From Clostridiales bacterium (GTDB taxonomy: Bacteria > Bacillota > Clostridia > Oscillospirales > Oscillospiraceae): a DNA stretch of 64,000 bases. The DNA lies in assembly GCA_902362775.1 (NCBI GenBank), contig CABIXV010000002.1, forward strand, positions 249,679-313,678, given 5' to 3'. The notes under the pieces are model-generated. The model had not been told where the DNA came from. It ran no database searches and saw only the letters and a program-made list of their open reading frames with translations. Of the stretch, positions 9,812 to 17,518 are shown in pieces; the stretch's first letter is position 1; each line of letters begins with the position of its first letter. A program made the position numbers and the translations under genes.

Positions 9812-11899
9812 TTATTTTGTTTTGGGCAGGGGCAGGGTGCTCATGCTGTGGAGGCTCACTCCAAGCGTGGATAGGTTATGGAGCATGGCGGAAGTGGCGG
9901 GGGGCAGGATACCAGCCACACCAAGGCCGATGAGCGCCCCATTGAAGCCGATAACAAAGCGGTAGTTGTTCTGGATGCGGTGCATCAGGGCCATGGCCAG
10001 CTGCCGCAGCCGCACCAGCTCCCACAGGCTGTCGGCGGCGATGGTTATGTCGGCGATCTCCCGGGCGATGGCCGCCCCGTCGCTGATAGCGATGCCCGCG
10101 TCTGCCTCGGAGAGGGCCGGGGAGTCGTTGATGCCGTCCCCCACCATGAGAACAGTGTGCCCTTCCCGCCGCAGAGCAGCCACATACTCCGCCTTGTCTG
10201 CCGGGAGCACGCCGGCCCGGAAGTCGTCCACCCCCAGCTGCTCTGCAATGGCAGCGGCGGTGCGGGGGCTGTCCCCGGTGAGCATAACGGCGTTTTTCAC
10301 GCCCAAATCCCGCAGGGCAGAGAGCACGTCCTTCGCCTCCTCCCGCAGGGGATCGGAGATGCAGATCACGGCAGAGAGAACCCCGTCGATGGCGAGATAG
10401 AGCTGGGAATACTCCGGGGGCAGGGCGTCGAACTTAGCCTGCTCCCCCTCCGGGACTACGCACTTCTCGTCCTCAAAGATGAAGTGGGCGCTGCCGATGC
10501 GCACCTGCTCTCCGTCCACCGAACTGGCGATGCCATGGGCCACCAGGTATTCTACCTTGGCGTGGCGCTCCTCATGGTTTAGACCCCGGCGGCGGGCCCC
10601 TTCCACCACGGCGTTAGCCATGGAGTGGGGGAAGTGCTCTTCCAGACAAGCAGCCAGCCGGAGCATTTCATTCTCTTCTTTCCCGTTGAAGGGGAAAATC
10701 TTTGCTACCCGAGGGCAAGCGTGGGTGAGGGTGCCGGTCTTATCAAAGACGATGGTGTCCGCCTTGGCCACTGCCTCCAGGAATTTGCCGCCCTTGACGG
10801 TAATGTGCTCCCGTCCCGCCTCCCGCATGGCGGAGAGCACCGCCAGGGGCATGGCCAGTTTCAGGGCGCAGGAGAAGTCCACCATGAGCACCGACAGCGC
10901 CCGGGTCACATTCCGGGTAAGGACCAAACTCAGCAGGCTTCCGGCGAAGGTGTAGGGCACCAACTTGTCTGCCAAATTGGACGCCTTGGCCTCGGCGGCG
11001 GACTTCATCTGCTCCGACCGCTGGATCATCTCCACGATCTGGTCGTAGCGGCCCTGGCCGGATGCCTGTTTCACCTCCAGGACACACTCGCCCTCTTCCA
11101 CCACGGTGCCAGCATACACCGCGCCGCCGGGCCGCTTGGCTACGGGGACGGATTCGCCGGTAAGGGAGGCCTGATTGACGGTGACCTCCCCCTCCGCCAC
11201 TATGCCGTCCAGGGGGATGACACCCCCGGCCCGGACCACTACCCGGTCGCCGGGCTGGATTTGGCCGATGGGGGTGAGCACCTCGCCGGCCTCCGTTTTC
11301 AGCCAAACCCGGTCCACATGGAGGGACAGGCTCTCCGCCAGGTCGGCCACGGACTTCTTTCGCGTCCAGTCCTCCAGCAGTTCCCCAATCTCCAGCAGGA
11401 ACATCACCATACCAGCTGTGCCGAAGTCTCGGCGGCCCACAGAGATGCCGATGGACAGGGCATCCAATAGTTCCACTTTGATTTTCCGCCGTCCCAGGCA
11501 CCGAAGCCCCTTGCGGAGGAAGGGAATCATATGCCAGAGCACACGGGCAGCCCGCAAGGGAGCGGGCAGGAACAGGGTGGCCGCCCCCTTCATCAGCACT
11601 TTGCCCACCAGCTTCTCCTGAAATTCCCGGTTCAGGGCCCGGGTGCTGTGGCCGGGCAGGGTGACCGTTTCCTCCGCTCCGGCCCAGGTGAAGCCGCCAA
11701 TGGCGGAGAGCACCGCCGCACAATCTCCCGTATAGGTCACGATGACGCAGCCAGTGCGCTCATGGACAACGACCTCTTTTGTCCAGGGCTGGCCCTTCAG
11801 CCAGGTCTCCAGCAGGTCAGCCTGCCGGAGAGTCATATTTTTCTGCCTCAGCCGCAAGCGCATCCGGCCCCGGCTCTCATGTACGATGGTTGCTCGCAT
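9812..11899 (-). CDS. Heavy-metal-type P-type ATPase (P1B-like) without a canonical CPC motif
   Basis: 695 residues from the ATG at 11899 (AGGAGAG 7 bases upstream). Domain order: HMA_2-like N-terminal domain (residues 1-75), membrane helices, actuator with SLTGES, membrane pair, phosphorylation site DKTGTLT, hinge GDGINDSPALSEADAGIA and final helices. The transmembrane metal site that reads CPC or SPC in most P1B pumps is here FSCALKLAMP, so only the second cysteine remains. That suggests a divergent subgroup and an unknown metal. It lies in a metal island with DUF6110 and a 26-residue peptide upstream. Confidence 0.85.
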   Translation of the reverse strand: MRATIVHESRGRMRLRLRQKNMTLRQADLLETWLKGQPWTKEVVVHERTGCVIVTYTGDCAAVLSAIGGFTWAGAEETVTLPGHSTRALNREFQEKLVGKVLMKGAATLFLPAPLRAARVLWHMIPFLRKGLRCLGRRKIKVELLDALSIGISVGRRDFGTAGMVMFLLEIGELLEDWTRKKSVADLAESLSLHVDRVWLKTEAGEVLTPIGQIQPGDRVVVRAGGVIPLDGIVAEGEVTVNQASLTGESVPVAKRPGGAVYAGTVVEEGECVLEVKQASGQGRYDQIVEMIQRSEQMKSAAEAKASNLADKLVPYTFAGSLLSLVLTRNVTRALSVLMVDFSCALKLAMPLAVLSAMREAGREHITVKGGKFLEAVAKADTIVFDKTGTLTHACPRVAKIFPFNGKEENEMLRLAACLEEHFPHSMANAVVEGARRRGLNHEERHAKVEYLVAHGIASSVDGEQVRIGSAHFIFEDEKCVVPEGEQAKFDALPPEYSQLYLAIDGVLSAVICISDPLREEAKDVLSALRDLGVKNAVMLTGDSPRTAAAIAEQLGVDDFRAGVLPADKAEYVAALRREGHTVLMVGDGINDSPALSEADAGIAISDGAAIAREIADITIAADSLWELVRLRQLAMALMHRIQNNYRFVIGFNGALIGLGVAGILPPATSAMLHNLSTLGVSLHSMSTLPLPKTK

Positions 11900-11916
11900 C
11901 AAAAATCTCTCCTCAT

Positions 11917-11944
11917 GGAAAAAGGGAGCCGCTTACCGGCTCCC
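11917..11944 (-). terminator. Terminator-like hairpin between DUF6110 and the ATPase gene
   Basis: On the minus strand GGGAGCC(G)/(C)GGCTCCC (11924-11944) is followed directly by T5. It falls 13 bases after the DUF6110 stop and 18 bases before the ATPase ATG, leaving no room for a separate promoter. It is probably a leaky or regulated terminator that lowers ATPase expression relative to the small proteins. Confidence 0.6.
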
Positions 11945-11956
11945 TTCCGCAGTTTT

Positions 11957-12220
11957 TCAGGCCTCCTGGCCCTCTACCTGAGCCTCGGCTTCCTTGGCGG
12001 CCCGGGCCTCGTTGATGTCCTTGGCGGCAGCCAGAATGTCGGCGGCGTTCTCCTGAACAGAGGTAACGGTCTCCATTACGCTGTCCTTCATCCGCAGGCC
12101 GGCGGCGGTAATGTGAGTGTAGGCCTTCTTGGCGTCTTTGCTGGTGAGCAGCTTTACGCCGGCGGAGCCAAACAGGGCGCCGCCCACGAAGCAGGCCAGT
12201 CTGACATAGTGTTTCATCAT
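11957..12220 (-). CDS. DUF6110-type small membrane-associated protein
   Basis: 87 residues. A short hydrophobic N-terminus (LACFVGGALFGSAGVKLL) precedes a helical, charged region (SKDAKKAYTHITAAGLRMKDSV) ending in an Ala/Glu-rich tail. I recognise it as the DUF6110 type often found beside heavy-metal P-type ATPases in Clostridia. Function unknown; likely an accessory of the pump. It stands between a 26-residue peptide gene and the ATPase, all on the minus strand. Confidence 0.7.
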   Translation of the reverse strand: MMKHYVRLACFVGGALFGSAGVKLLTSKDAKKAYTHITAAGLRMKDSVMETVTSVQENAADILAAAKDINEARAAKEAEAQVEGQEA

Positions 12221-12247
12221 GGGGGTTTCTTCCTTTCTGCTATGTAC

Positions 12248-12328
12248 TTATTTGTGTTTGTAGCCTGTGATCATCACCATGACCATGCAGATCACGGCGC
12301 CCCAGGCCCAGAAGCGATGCTGTTTCAT
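12248..12328 (-). CDS. 26-residue hydrophobic peptide
   Basis: Starts MKQHRFWAWGAVICMV, continues into a Met-rich hydrophobic stretch and ends TGYKHK. A GGAGGAGAT site lies 6 bases upstream of the ATG. The codons form one membrane helix with basic ends. It lies 27 bases upstream of the DUF6110 gene, probably the first gene of the ATPase operon. The His/Met/Cys content would suit metal contact, which is inference. Too short for default gene callers. Confidence 0.6.
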   Translation of the reverse strand: MKQHRFWAWGAVICMVMVMITGYKHK

Positions 12329-12433
12329 CAAGATCTCCTCCTGTTGGAAAACAAACATATCTCTTTGCGTATTGAAGTATTATAGCAGAGGAAGAACTCT
12401 GTGTATCGCCAAATTGGACGGAGTTGTGCCGGT

Positions 12434-13306
12434 TCAGACATTTTTTCGGTATTGGGCCGGCGTTACGCCGTACTGCCGCCGGAAGGCGGCGGTAAACTGG
12501 CTGGCGCTACTGAACCCCACCGACTGTGCCACCCCCAGCACACTGAGGGAGGAACTGCGCAACAACTCCGCCGCCCGTTCCATCCGCTGTTGCCGTAGCC
12601 AGGCGTGGACCGGCAGGCCGTACAGGCGGCGGAAGCTCTCCTTGAAGGTGGTGGCGGAGAGGCAGGCCCGGCGGCTCAGGGTGGAGATGGTAAGGGGCTC
12701 GTCCAAGTGCTCCTCCATATATCGGCGGATATCTGCCAGCCTCCGCGCCGTCTCACGTTCCAATGCTGGAGCTACATTCTCCTGCCCCTTCGGATTGCAG
12801 AGCAGATAGAGTAGCTCCACCGACTTCCACACGCACCAGCGGGCCTGTTCGCTGTGCGGCAAGTGGTCCAGGTCGGCAAAGGCCGCCCGGCTCCAGTGAG
12901 TGGGGCCCTCCACGGTGCAACCGCCCCGGCCGGCCATCCACCGCCGCACCTGCCCTGTGTCCAGAGAGAGGTTTCCCAGCAGACCGCAGATGGTTTGCAA
13001 ACTCTCCCGGGCGTTCCGGGCATCCACCGCCACCAGGATGCCCTCCAGCAGGCTGGCCACTCTTACGGCGGTCAAGCTGGAGAGGTCGGTGAGGAGCAGC
13101 ACCTGCCGGGCCCCTGCCGTCAGGGTCGAGCCGTCCCGCCGGGTCAGAGTCATTGACCCGACCAGGCAGAACAGGGCCTCGAAGTGGAGGGGCTCCAGAC
13201 GGAGAGGCAGGGAAAGCGGCCCCTCGCGCAAGGAGAAAAGACAGGCCCGTGCGCCGGGCATCACCTGGGTCCAGCCCCCCCGGTCCGTCAGAAATTCCGC
13301 CAGCAA
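12434..13306 (-). CDS. AraC-family transcriptional regulator
   Basis: 290 residues from a TTG start with GGGGAG upstream. The C-terminal 100 residues hold the double helix-turn-helix (LTISTLSRRACLSATTFKES, then LGVAQSVGFSSASQFTAAFR and RRQYGVTPAQYRK). The N-terminal half has no clear cupin motif but resembles the sensor half of PchR/YbtA-like regulators of siderophore genes. Given the siderophore-type ABC pair nearby, metallophore sensing is a fair guess. Minus strand, between the ATPase operon and the metallochaperone gene. Confidence 0.85.
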   Translation of the reverse strand: MLAEFLTDRGGWTQVMPGARACLFSLREGPLSLPLRLEPLHFEALFCLVGSMTLTRRDGSTLTAGARQVLLLTDLSSLTAVRVASLLEGILVAVDARNARESLQTICGLLGNLSLDTGQVRRWMAGRGGCTVEGPTHWSRAAFADLDHLPHSEQARWCVWKSVELLYLLCNPKGQENVAPALERETARRLADIRRYMEEHLDEPLTISTLSRRACLSATTFKESFRRLYGLPVHAWLRQQRMERAAELLRSSSLSVLGVAQSVGFSSASQFTAAFRRQYGVTPAQYRKNV

Positions 13307-13345
13307 AATTCTGCTCCCCTTTCCATCTGCCTGTATCCCGGCTCC

Positions 13346-13597
13346 TTACCGACTGAACAGCCCCTTCTTCTCCCAGGGTGCCTTCCGGATTTTTCCCACG
13401 TCATAGCCGGAGGCGGAGATGGCCGCGCGCAGGGCGGCCTCGTCCAGCTCCGCCTCCGCAATCACCGTGGTCTCGTTCCTGCTCCGGGACGAGGTGACCT
13501 TCTTCACCGGAAGGGCCTTGCGCACCGCGTCGTTCACATGGCTCTCGCACATGGAGCACATCATACCGTCCACCTGGACTGTATACTTCCACATCAT
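13346..13597 (-). CDS. Heavy-metal-associated (HMA) domain protein, copper-chaperone type
   Basis: 83 residues with the metal-binding loop GMMCSMCESHV (GMxCxxC) near residue 11 and the usual beta-alpha-beta-beta-alpha-beta size (AELDEAALRAAISASGYDVGKI). Start at 13597 with AGGAGGAACAG upstream. The open frame continues upstream only because it joins the broken ZIP gene. It probably binds Cu(I), Zn(II) or a related ion in the cytoplasm. A palindromic operator sits 24 bases upstream of the start. Confidence 0.85.
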   Translation of the reverse strand: MMWKYTVQVDGMMCSMCESHVNDAVRKALPVKKVTSSRSRNETTVIAEAELDEAALRAAISASGYDVGKIRKAPWEKKGLFSR

Positions 13598-13620
13598 CTG
13601 TTCCTCCTGTTTGTTCAAAT

Positions 13621-13638
13621 AGTTAGATAGCGCTAACT
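13621..13638. promoter_or_regulatory. Palindromic operator B (GTTAG-ATAGCG-CTAAC)
   Basis: AGTTAG at 13621-13626 and CTAACT at 13633-13638 are inverted with a 6-base centre, the same half-sites and spacing as operators A and C. It lies 24 bases upstream of the HMA gene start on the minus strand. Confidence 0.6.
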
Positions 13639-13674
13639 TGCAAATATCAAAAAGTGGACATTTTAGATGCCCAC

Positions 13675-14458
13675 TCAGCCCAGCGCCACATCCAGGGTCA
13701 TCATCAGGGTGAAGCCCAGGGCGAAGGTCAGCGTCCCCACATTGGAGTGCTCCCCCTGGGACATCTCCGGGATCAGCTCTTCCACCACCACCTAGAGCAT
13801 GGCCCCGGCGGTGAAGCTCAGCAGATAGGGCAGGGCCGGGATCACCAGCCCGGCGGCCAGAATGGTCAGTAGCGCGCCCAGGGGCTCCACCGCGCCGGAG
13901 AGCACGCCCCCCGCAAAGGCCCGGGCCTTGCCCACCCCCTCTGAGCGCAGGGGCATGGAGATGATGGCCCCCTCGGGGAAGTTCTGGATGGCGATGCCCA
14001 GGGACGGGGTCAGTGCAGCTGTCATCGTGATCTGTCCCTCTCCCGCCAGGAAACCCGCGTAGACCACCCCCACCGCCATCCCCTCGGGGATGTTGTGGAG
14101 GGTGACCGCCAGCACCATCATAGTGGAGCGCCCCAGCCGGGTGCGGGGTCCCTCTGCCTGCTGGCTCCGCTGGTGGAGATGGGAGATCAGGTGATCTAGC
14201 CCCAACAGGAAGAGGATACCGGCCCAGAAGCCGATTACAGCCGGCAAAAAGGCCCAGGTCCCCGCACCGGTGGACTGCTCCATAGCAGGGATCAGCAGGC
14301 TCCAGATGGATGCGGCCACCATGACGCCGGAGGCGAAGCCGGTGAGCCCCCGCTGCACCCGGTCCCCCCAGGCCCTTCTTCAGAAAAAAGACGCAGGCGG
14401 CGCCCAGGGAGGTGCCGAGAAGCGGGACGAGTAGCCCCCAAGCTACTGCCAGTTTCAT
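13675..14458 (-). pseudogene. ZIP-family metal transporter, broken by a frameshift and an amber stop
   Basis: Reading starts MKLAVAWGLLVPLLGTSLGA with a good GGAGGGGG site. After KKGLG a six-G run (near 14366-14371) shifts the frame; removing one G restores DRVQRGLTGFASGVMVAAS. The restored frame shows the ZIP signature HNIPEGMAVGV and NFPEGAII, the paired metal-binding helices. A second lesion is an in-frame TAG at 13792, after FTAGAML, where relatives have Tyr before VVVEELIPE. Corrected length is about 260 residues, normal for GufA-like ZIP proteins. Two independent lesions argue for real decay rather than one sequencing error. Confidence 0.8.
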
Positions 14459-14540
14459 TCCAACCCCCTCCTGTTCTTTGTCTGCCGGGACAAGTTTTCT
14501 TTCTGCTAATTAAGAGCAATGGCAAATCATCACATTTTAT

Positions 14541-14558
14541 AGTTAGTATATGCTAACT
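14541..14558. promoter_or_regulatory. Palindromic operator C (GTTAG-TATATG-CTAAC)
   Basis: Differs from operator A by one base in the core (TATATG against TATATA) and extends by A/T to AGTTAG...CTAACT as in operator B. It lies 83 bases upstream of the ZIP pseudogene start, so it probably regulated metal uptake through ZIP. Confidence 0.65.
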
Positions 14559-14700
14559 TGTATGCATTGTCAAGGACCGCACGAGTATTGAATCATCTTT
14601 TTCCATTCTACCTTTATATTTTTATCATCCTATAGGAGAATTTCATTCGGGGCACAAAGCCAATTTGTCCATTTATATTGTAGATTCCATCGTATTCTTA

Positions 14701-14728
14701 TTGACAAAAAGAACAATTGTTCTATACT
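14701..14728 (+). promoter_or_regulatory. Promoter with LexA/DinR-like SOS box
   Basis: TTGACA (14701-14706) and TATACT (14723-14728) are spaced by 16 bases. The spacer holds the palindrome AGAACAATTGTTCT, whose GAAC-N4-GTTC (14711-14722) fits the Gram-positive LexA box. Repressor binding here would block the promoter. It faces the first genes of the outer element, so DNA damage could switch the element on. Confidence 0.6.
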
Positions 14729-14764
14729 AAATACAGGCGAAAGCCGAAACTCGTAGCTTTCCGG

Positions 14765-14790
14765 TGAGGTTCACACCCCTGTGAACCTCA
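14765..14790 (+). other. Leader hairpin downstream of the SOS-box promoter
   Basis: A perfect 11-base stem TGAGGTTCACA / TGTGAACCTCA with a CCCC loop lies in the untranslated leader, 37 bases after the -10 box. No T-tract follows. It may stabilise the RNA or act as an attenuator part. The rest of 14791-14920 shows no convincing gene. Confidence 0.45.
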
Positions 14791-14920
14791 GGCATTCATG
14801 GGCCTCGTAGGGCACCACAACCACCCTGAACGAAGGGAACATCCATGAAGGTCTTCAGTATTTGGCGCTGTACCGGCAGCGCGGGTGTGTGCCTTTCCGT
14901 GGAGAGCGGAAAGGACACGA

Positions 14921-15310
14921 ATGGACAACTCTGTCGTTATTCTCTACAATGGGGAGCCAGTATCGGTGCCAAAGGAGGTCGCGGAATTTCTGGAGCAGGA
15001 GCGGAAGCGGGAGCAGGCGCAGGACAAGCGGGACGAGAGGCATCTGAGTAGAAGTGAGTTTGAAACGGTGCTGTCCTGTCTTGGAAACACCGACCCTCCT
15101 GTGGAAGAAACTGCAATCCAGGCCCTCCGGCTTGAAACTCTGCGAAAGGCTGTCCAAAAATTAGATACCCAGGAGCAAAACTTGATCGCCCTGCGCTATG
15201 GTCAGGAGCTGACCATGGAGGAAATCGGGAGGCTCTGCGGCGTATCGAAAATGGCGGTATCAAAGCGGCTGAGAAAGCTCCACGAAAAGCTGAGGAGCTC
15301 TGTCACATGA
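14921..15310 (+). CDS. Sigma-70 region-4-like regulator of a mobile element
   Basis: 129 residues from ATG 14921 (MDNSVVILYNGEPVSV). The C-terminal 60 residues (LDTQEQNLIALRYGQELTME, then EIGRLCGVSKMAVSKRLRKL) are a sigma-70 region 4 helix-turn-helix. The N-terminal part has the PKEVAEFLEQERKREQAQDKR-type segment seen in regulators at the start of Clostridia conjugative or mobilizable elements. It probably recruits RNA polymerase to element promoters or acts as a DNA-binding switch. Its stop overlaps a terminator hairpin. Confidence 0.75.
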   Translation: MDNSVVILYNGEPVSVPKEVAEFLEQERKREQAQDKRDERHLSRSEFETVLSCLGNTDPPVEETAIQALRLETLRKAVQKLDTQEQNLIALRYGQELTMEEIGRLCGVSKMAVSKRLRKLHEKLRSSVT

Positions 15311-15333
15311 CAGGGCTCCCCGGCTTTTTTCTT
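15294..15333 (+). terminator. Terminator overlapping the sigma-like gene end
   Basis: GAGCTCTGTC / GACAGGGCTC (one G-T pair) forms a stem with an ACAT loop at 15294-15317, followed by CCCGG and a T6 run. The stem uses the last codons and stop of the sigma-like gene. From 15334 to 15537 no gene is evident. Confidence 0.6.
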
Positions 15334-15537
15334 TCTCTGGGATTGCTATTCACAAGCTCCGCTTCCGTCCATACTGGATGGGAGCAAAATTTTTTCAAAG
15401 ATTTTTCGTTTTCTGGTTTACAAACCGCTTCCAAGTGTCCTAATGGGTGAAGGGCAAATTTTTCGAATCAGAAGGCCAGCTGATGGCCGCAGTTGGGATT
15501 GCCCTAAAACAAACTCAGAAAAGAAAGAAGGGCGAAC

Positions 15538-16637
15538 ATGAATCCAACCCCGTTGACCTATCTGGACGGCGAAACTCTGATAAGCACCGTCCTGCCGCCC
15601 ATCCGCTTTGTCGTAGACAAACTACTCCCCCAGGGACTGCACATCCTGGCGGGAGCGCCGAAGGTGGGAAAATCCTGGCTGGCCCTGTGGCTCTGCCTGT
15701 GTGTTGCCAAGGGAGAACCGGTCTGGAATTTCTCCACTCGCCGGGGTGGTGTCCTCTATCTCTGTCTGGAGGACAGCTACTCCCGCATCCAAAACCGCCT
15801 GCTGGATATCACAGACGACGCCCCAGCAAATCTGTGCTTCGCCACCATGTCCGAGAAACTGCATAGCGGGCTGGTGGAGCAGATCGAGGGATTTCTTGGC
15901 GCACACCCAGATACTGTGCTGGTGGTTATCGATACCCTCCAGCGCATCCGTGCGGCCGGGAATGAAAGCAATCCCTACGCCAGCGACTACCGGGACATCG
16001 GCGTGCTCAAGGCATTGGCAGACCAGCACCGCCTCGCCGTCCTGCTCATTCACCACCTGCGGAAGATGAACGACGACGACCCCATGAACATGATCTCCGG
16101 CACCACTGGCCTCAGCGGAGCCACGGACTCCAACCTGGTGCTGAAGAAAGGAAAAAGGAGCGGCAACGCCGCCACCCTCTACTGCACCGGGCGGGACATC
16201 GAGTACCAAGAGCTGGTCCTGGAGTTCGACCAAGACGCCCATGTATGGAAGCTGGTGTCCAGCGGAGAATCCACAGAAGAACAGGACAAAATCCTGGTTT
16301 CTCTCTCTCTGCTTTCCTCGCGGAGCGCCGGGAATTTACCGGCACCGCCACAGAGCTGGCAGAGGCGCTGGAGCCCTATTGCAGAGAAAAAATACGTCCC
16401 AATGTGCTGATGAAGCACCTGCTCCGCCGCCAAGAGGAGCTATTCCGCATGGGAATCGCCCTCCAGAGCAGGCGGACTCGTGATCGGCGAGAGCTGACGT
16501 TGACACGTACCTGTGACGGCAATGACGGCAGTGACGGGAAAAACGATACGGAGCCAGTGCCGGATTTGTTGTCACAGCCGTCACAGCTGTCACCAAATCC
16601 AACAGACACTTCTAACGAAGGGAGCGCGGACAAATGA
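15538..16637 (+). pseudogene. RepA/AAA_25-type ATPase, frameshifted in a CT repeat
   Basis: The first frame gives LPQGLHILAGAPKVGKSWLA with Walker A GAPKVGKS near residue 40, GGVLYLCLEDS, and Walker B VLVVIDTLQRI; these mark a RecA-fold helicase/ATPase of mobile-element replication (RepA, AAA_25). After ILVSLS the frame shifts inside (CT)5 at 16301-16310. Dropping one CT unit gives AFLAERREFTGTATELAEALEP and a normal C-terminus ending at 16637. The unshifted frame ends early at 16410. The repeat-mediated slip may be fixed decay or a reversible switch. Confidence 0.7.
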
Positions 16638-16960
16638 ACAAACTGGAGAAAGATTTGAAATTAATTTTAGATTCCTTGGCGGACCGCTGTACCGCTGAGA
16701 CCATGCACTCCGTTATGGAGACGATGGAACAGTCCATGGATGACGAGGAAATTCCCCCAGCGGAGACAGTGAGATCCTTCATCCAACACCCGGAACAGCC
16801 GACGGATTTGACTGCCTTTCAGCAGGCCCTTGCAATGGACAGCCTGTTGGAACAGGCAGAAGTAAATTTCCGCACGCTCTGCGATCTGCTCCGCTACCAC
16901 TACTGGAAACAGGCTGGAGCGGTCAGCTCCGTAGACGAGTTTCTGGAGCTGTTTCAGTAA
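16634..16960 (+). CDS. Conserved mobile-element protein of unknown function
   Basis: 108 residues, acidic and helical, starting MNKLEKDLKLILDSLADRCTA. The ATG overlaps the ATPase stop (ATGA), so it belongs to the same operon and is translationally coupled. Proteins of this kind recur between the RepA-like ATPase and MobC in Clostridia mobilizable elements, but I know no function. Confidence 0.65.
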   Translation: MNKLEKDLKLILDSLADRCTAETMHSVMETMEQSMDDEEIPPAETVRSFIQHPEQPTDLTAFQQALAMDSLLEQAEVNFRTLCDLLRYHYWKQAGAVSSVDEFLELFQ

Positions 16961-16969
16961 GACGCTGAG

Positions 16970-17090
16970 TAGGTGCCGATAACGGGGATTCCTCCCTTTC
17001 GGGAGGGCAAGCATCGCGTCCGGCTATACGCCGGCCACCGTTCCGGGGCGCTGCCCCGAACCCGGCCCCTGCGGGGGAAAAGGAGGAGCC
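16970..17090 (+). other. Hairpin-rich spacer, candidate oriT
   Basis: This 120-base gap before mobC contains several short dyads: CCTCCCTTTCGGGAGG, GGC...GCCGGCC around TATAC, and CCGGGGCGCTGCCCCG. Transfer origins of mobilizable elements usually lie next to mobC and the relaxase gene and contain such dyads. The nick site cannot be placed by eye. Confidence 0.35.
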
Positions 17091-17429
17091 ATGCAGAGCG
17101 TAAAAAAGAGCGAGATCATCACCCTGCGGGTGACGCCCCGTATCAAGAAAATCATTCAGGAGCAGGCAAAAGCCGCTGGCCTGACGGTCACCGATTACCT
17201 GTGCTACAGCGGACTGGGAAAAGAGATCGTCCGGGTGAACGGGCTGGAGCAGGTGCTCACTGAACTGAAAGCCCAGGGGCGGAACCTGAATCAGCTCACC
17301 ACGCTGGCCAATATGGGAAAGGTCAGCGTGGTGTACGGTGACAAGCTGGCGGAGAGTTACCAGCAGATAAGCGAGCAGATCCGTCAGCTCCTGCGGGAGG
17401 TAAGCAACGGGCCCCCACAAAGGGCATGA
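17091..17429 (+). CDS. mobC: MobC-like relaxosome accessory protein
   Basis: 112 residues. Begins with a ribbon-helix-helix DNA-binding stretch (SEIITLRVTPRIKKIIQEQA, then AGLTVTDYLCYSGLGKEI) and ends with NLNQLTTLANMGK, a hallmark of MobC (PF05713). It would bind oriT, open the strands and help the relaxase nick. Strong AAAGGAGGAGCC site before the ATG. It sits 90 bases upstream of the relaxase reading frame. Confidence 0.82.
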   Translation: MQSVKKSEIITLRVTPRIKKIIQEQAKAAGLTVTDYLCYSGLGKEIVRVNGLEQVLTELKAQGRNLNQLTTLANMGKVSVVYGDKLAESYQQISEQIRQLLREVSNGPPQRA

Positions 17430-17466
17430 CCCTTTGTAGGGAGAGGAGACGCCCCGGAATAAACGA

Positions 17467-17491
17467 GCCTTCAGCCTCTCAGGCTGGAGGC
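17467..17491 (+). other. Hairpin between mobC and the relaxase gene
   Basis: GCCTTCAGCCT / AGGCTGGAGGC with a CTC loop, one G-T pair, followed within 20 bases by the relaxase ribosome binding site. It could be part of oriT or a translational control element. Confidence 0.4.
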
Positions 17492-17518
17492 GAATGATAT
17501 GGAGGAGGTGTCGACGAG

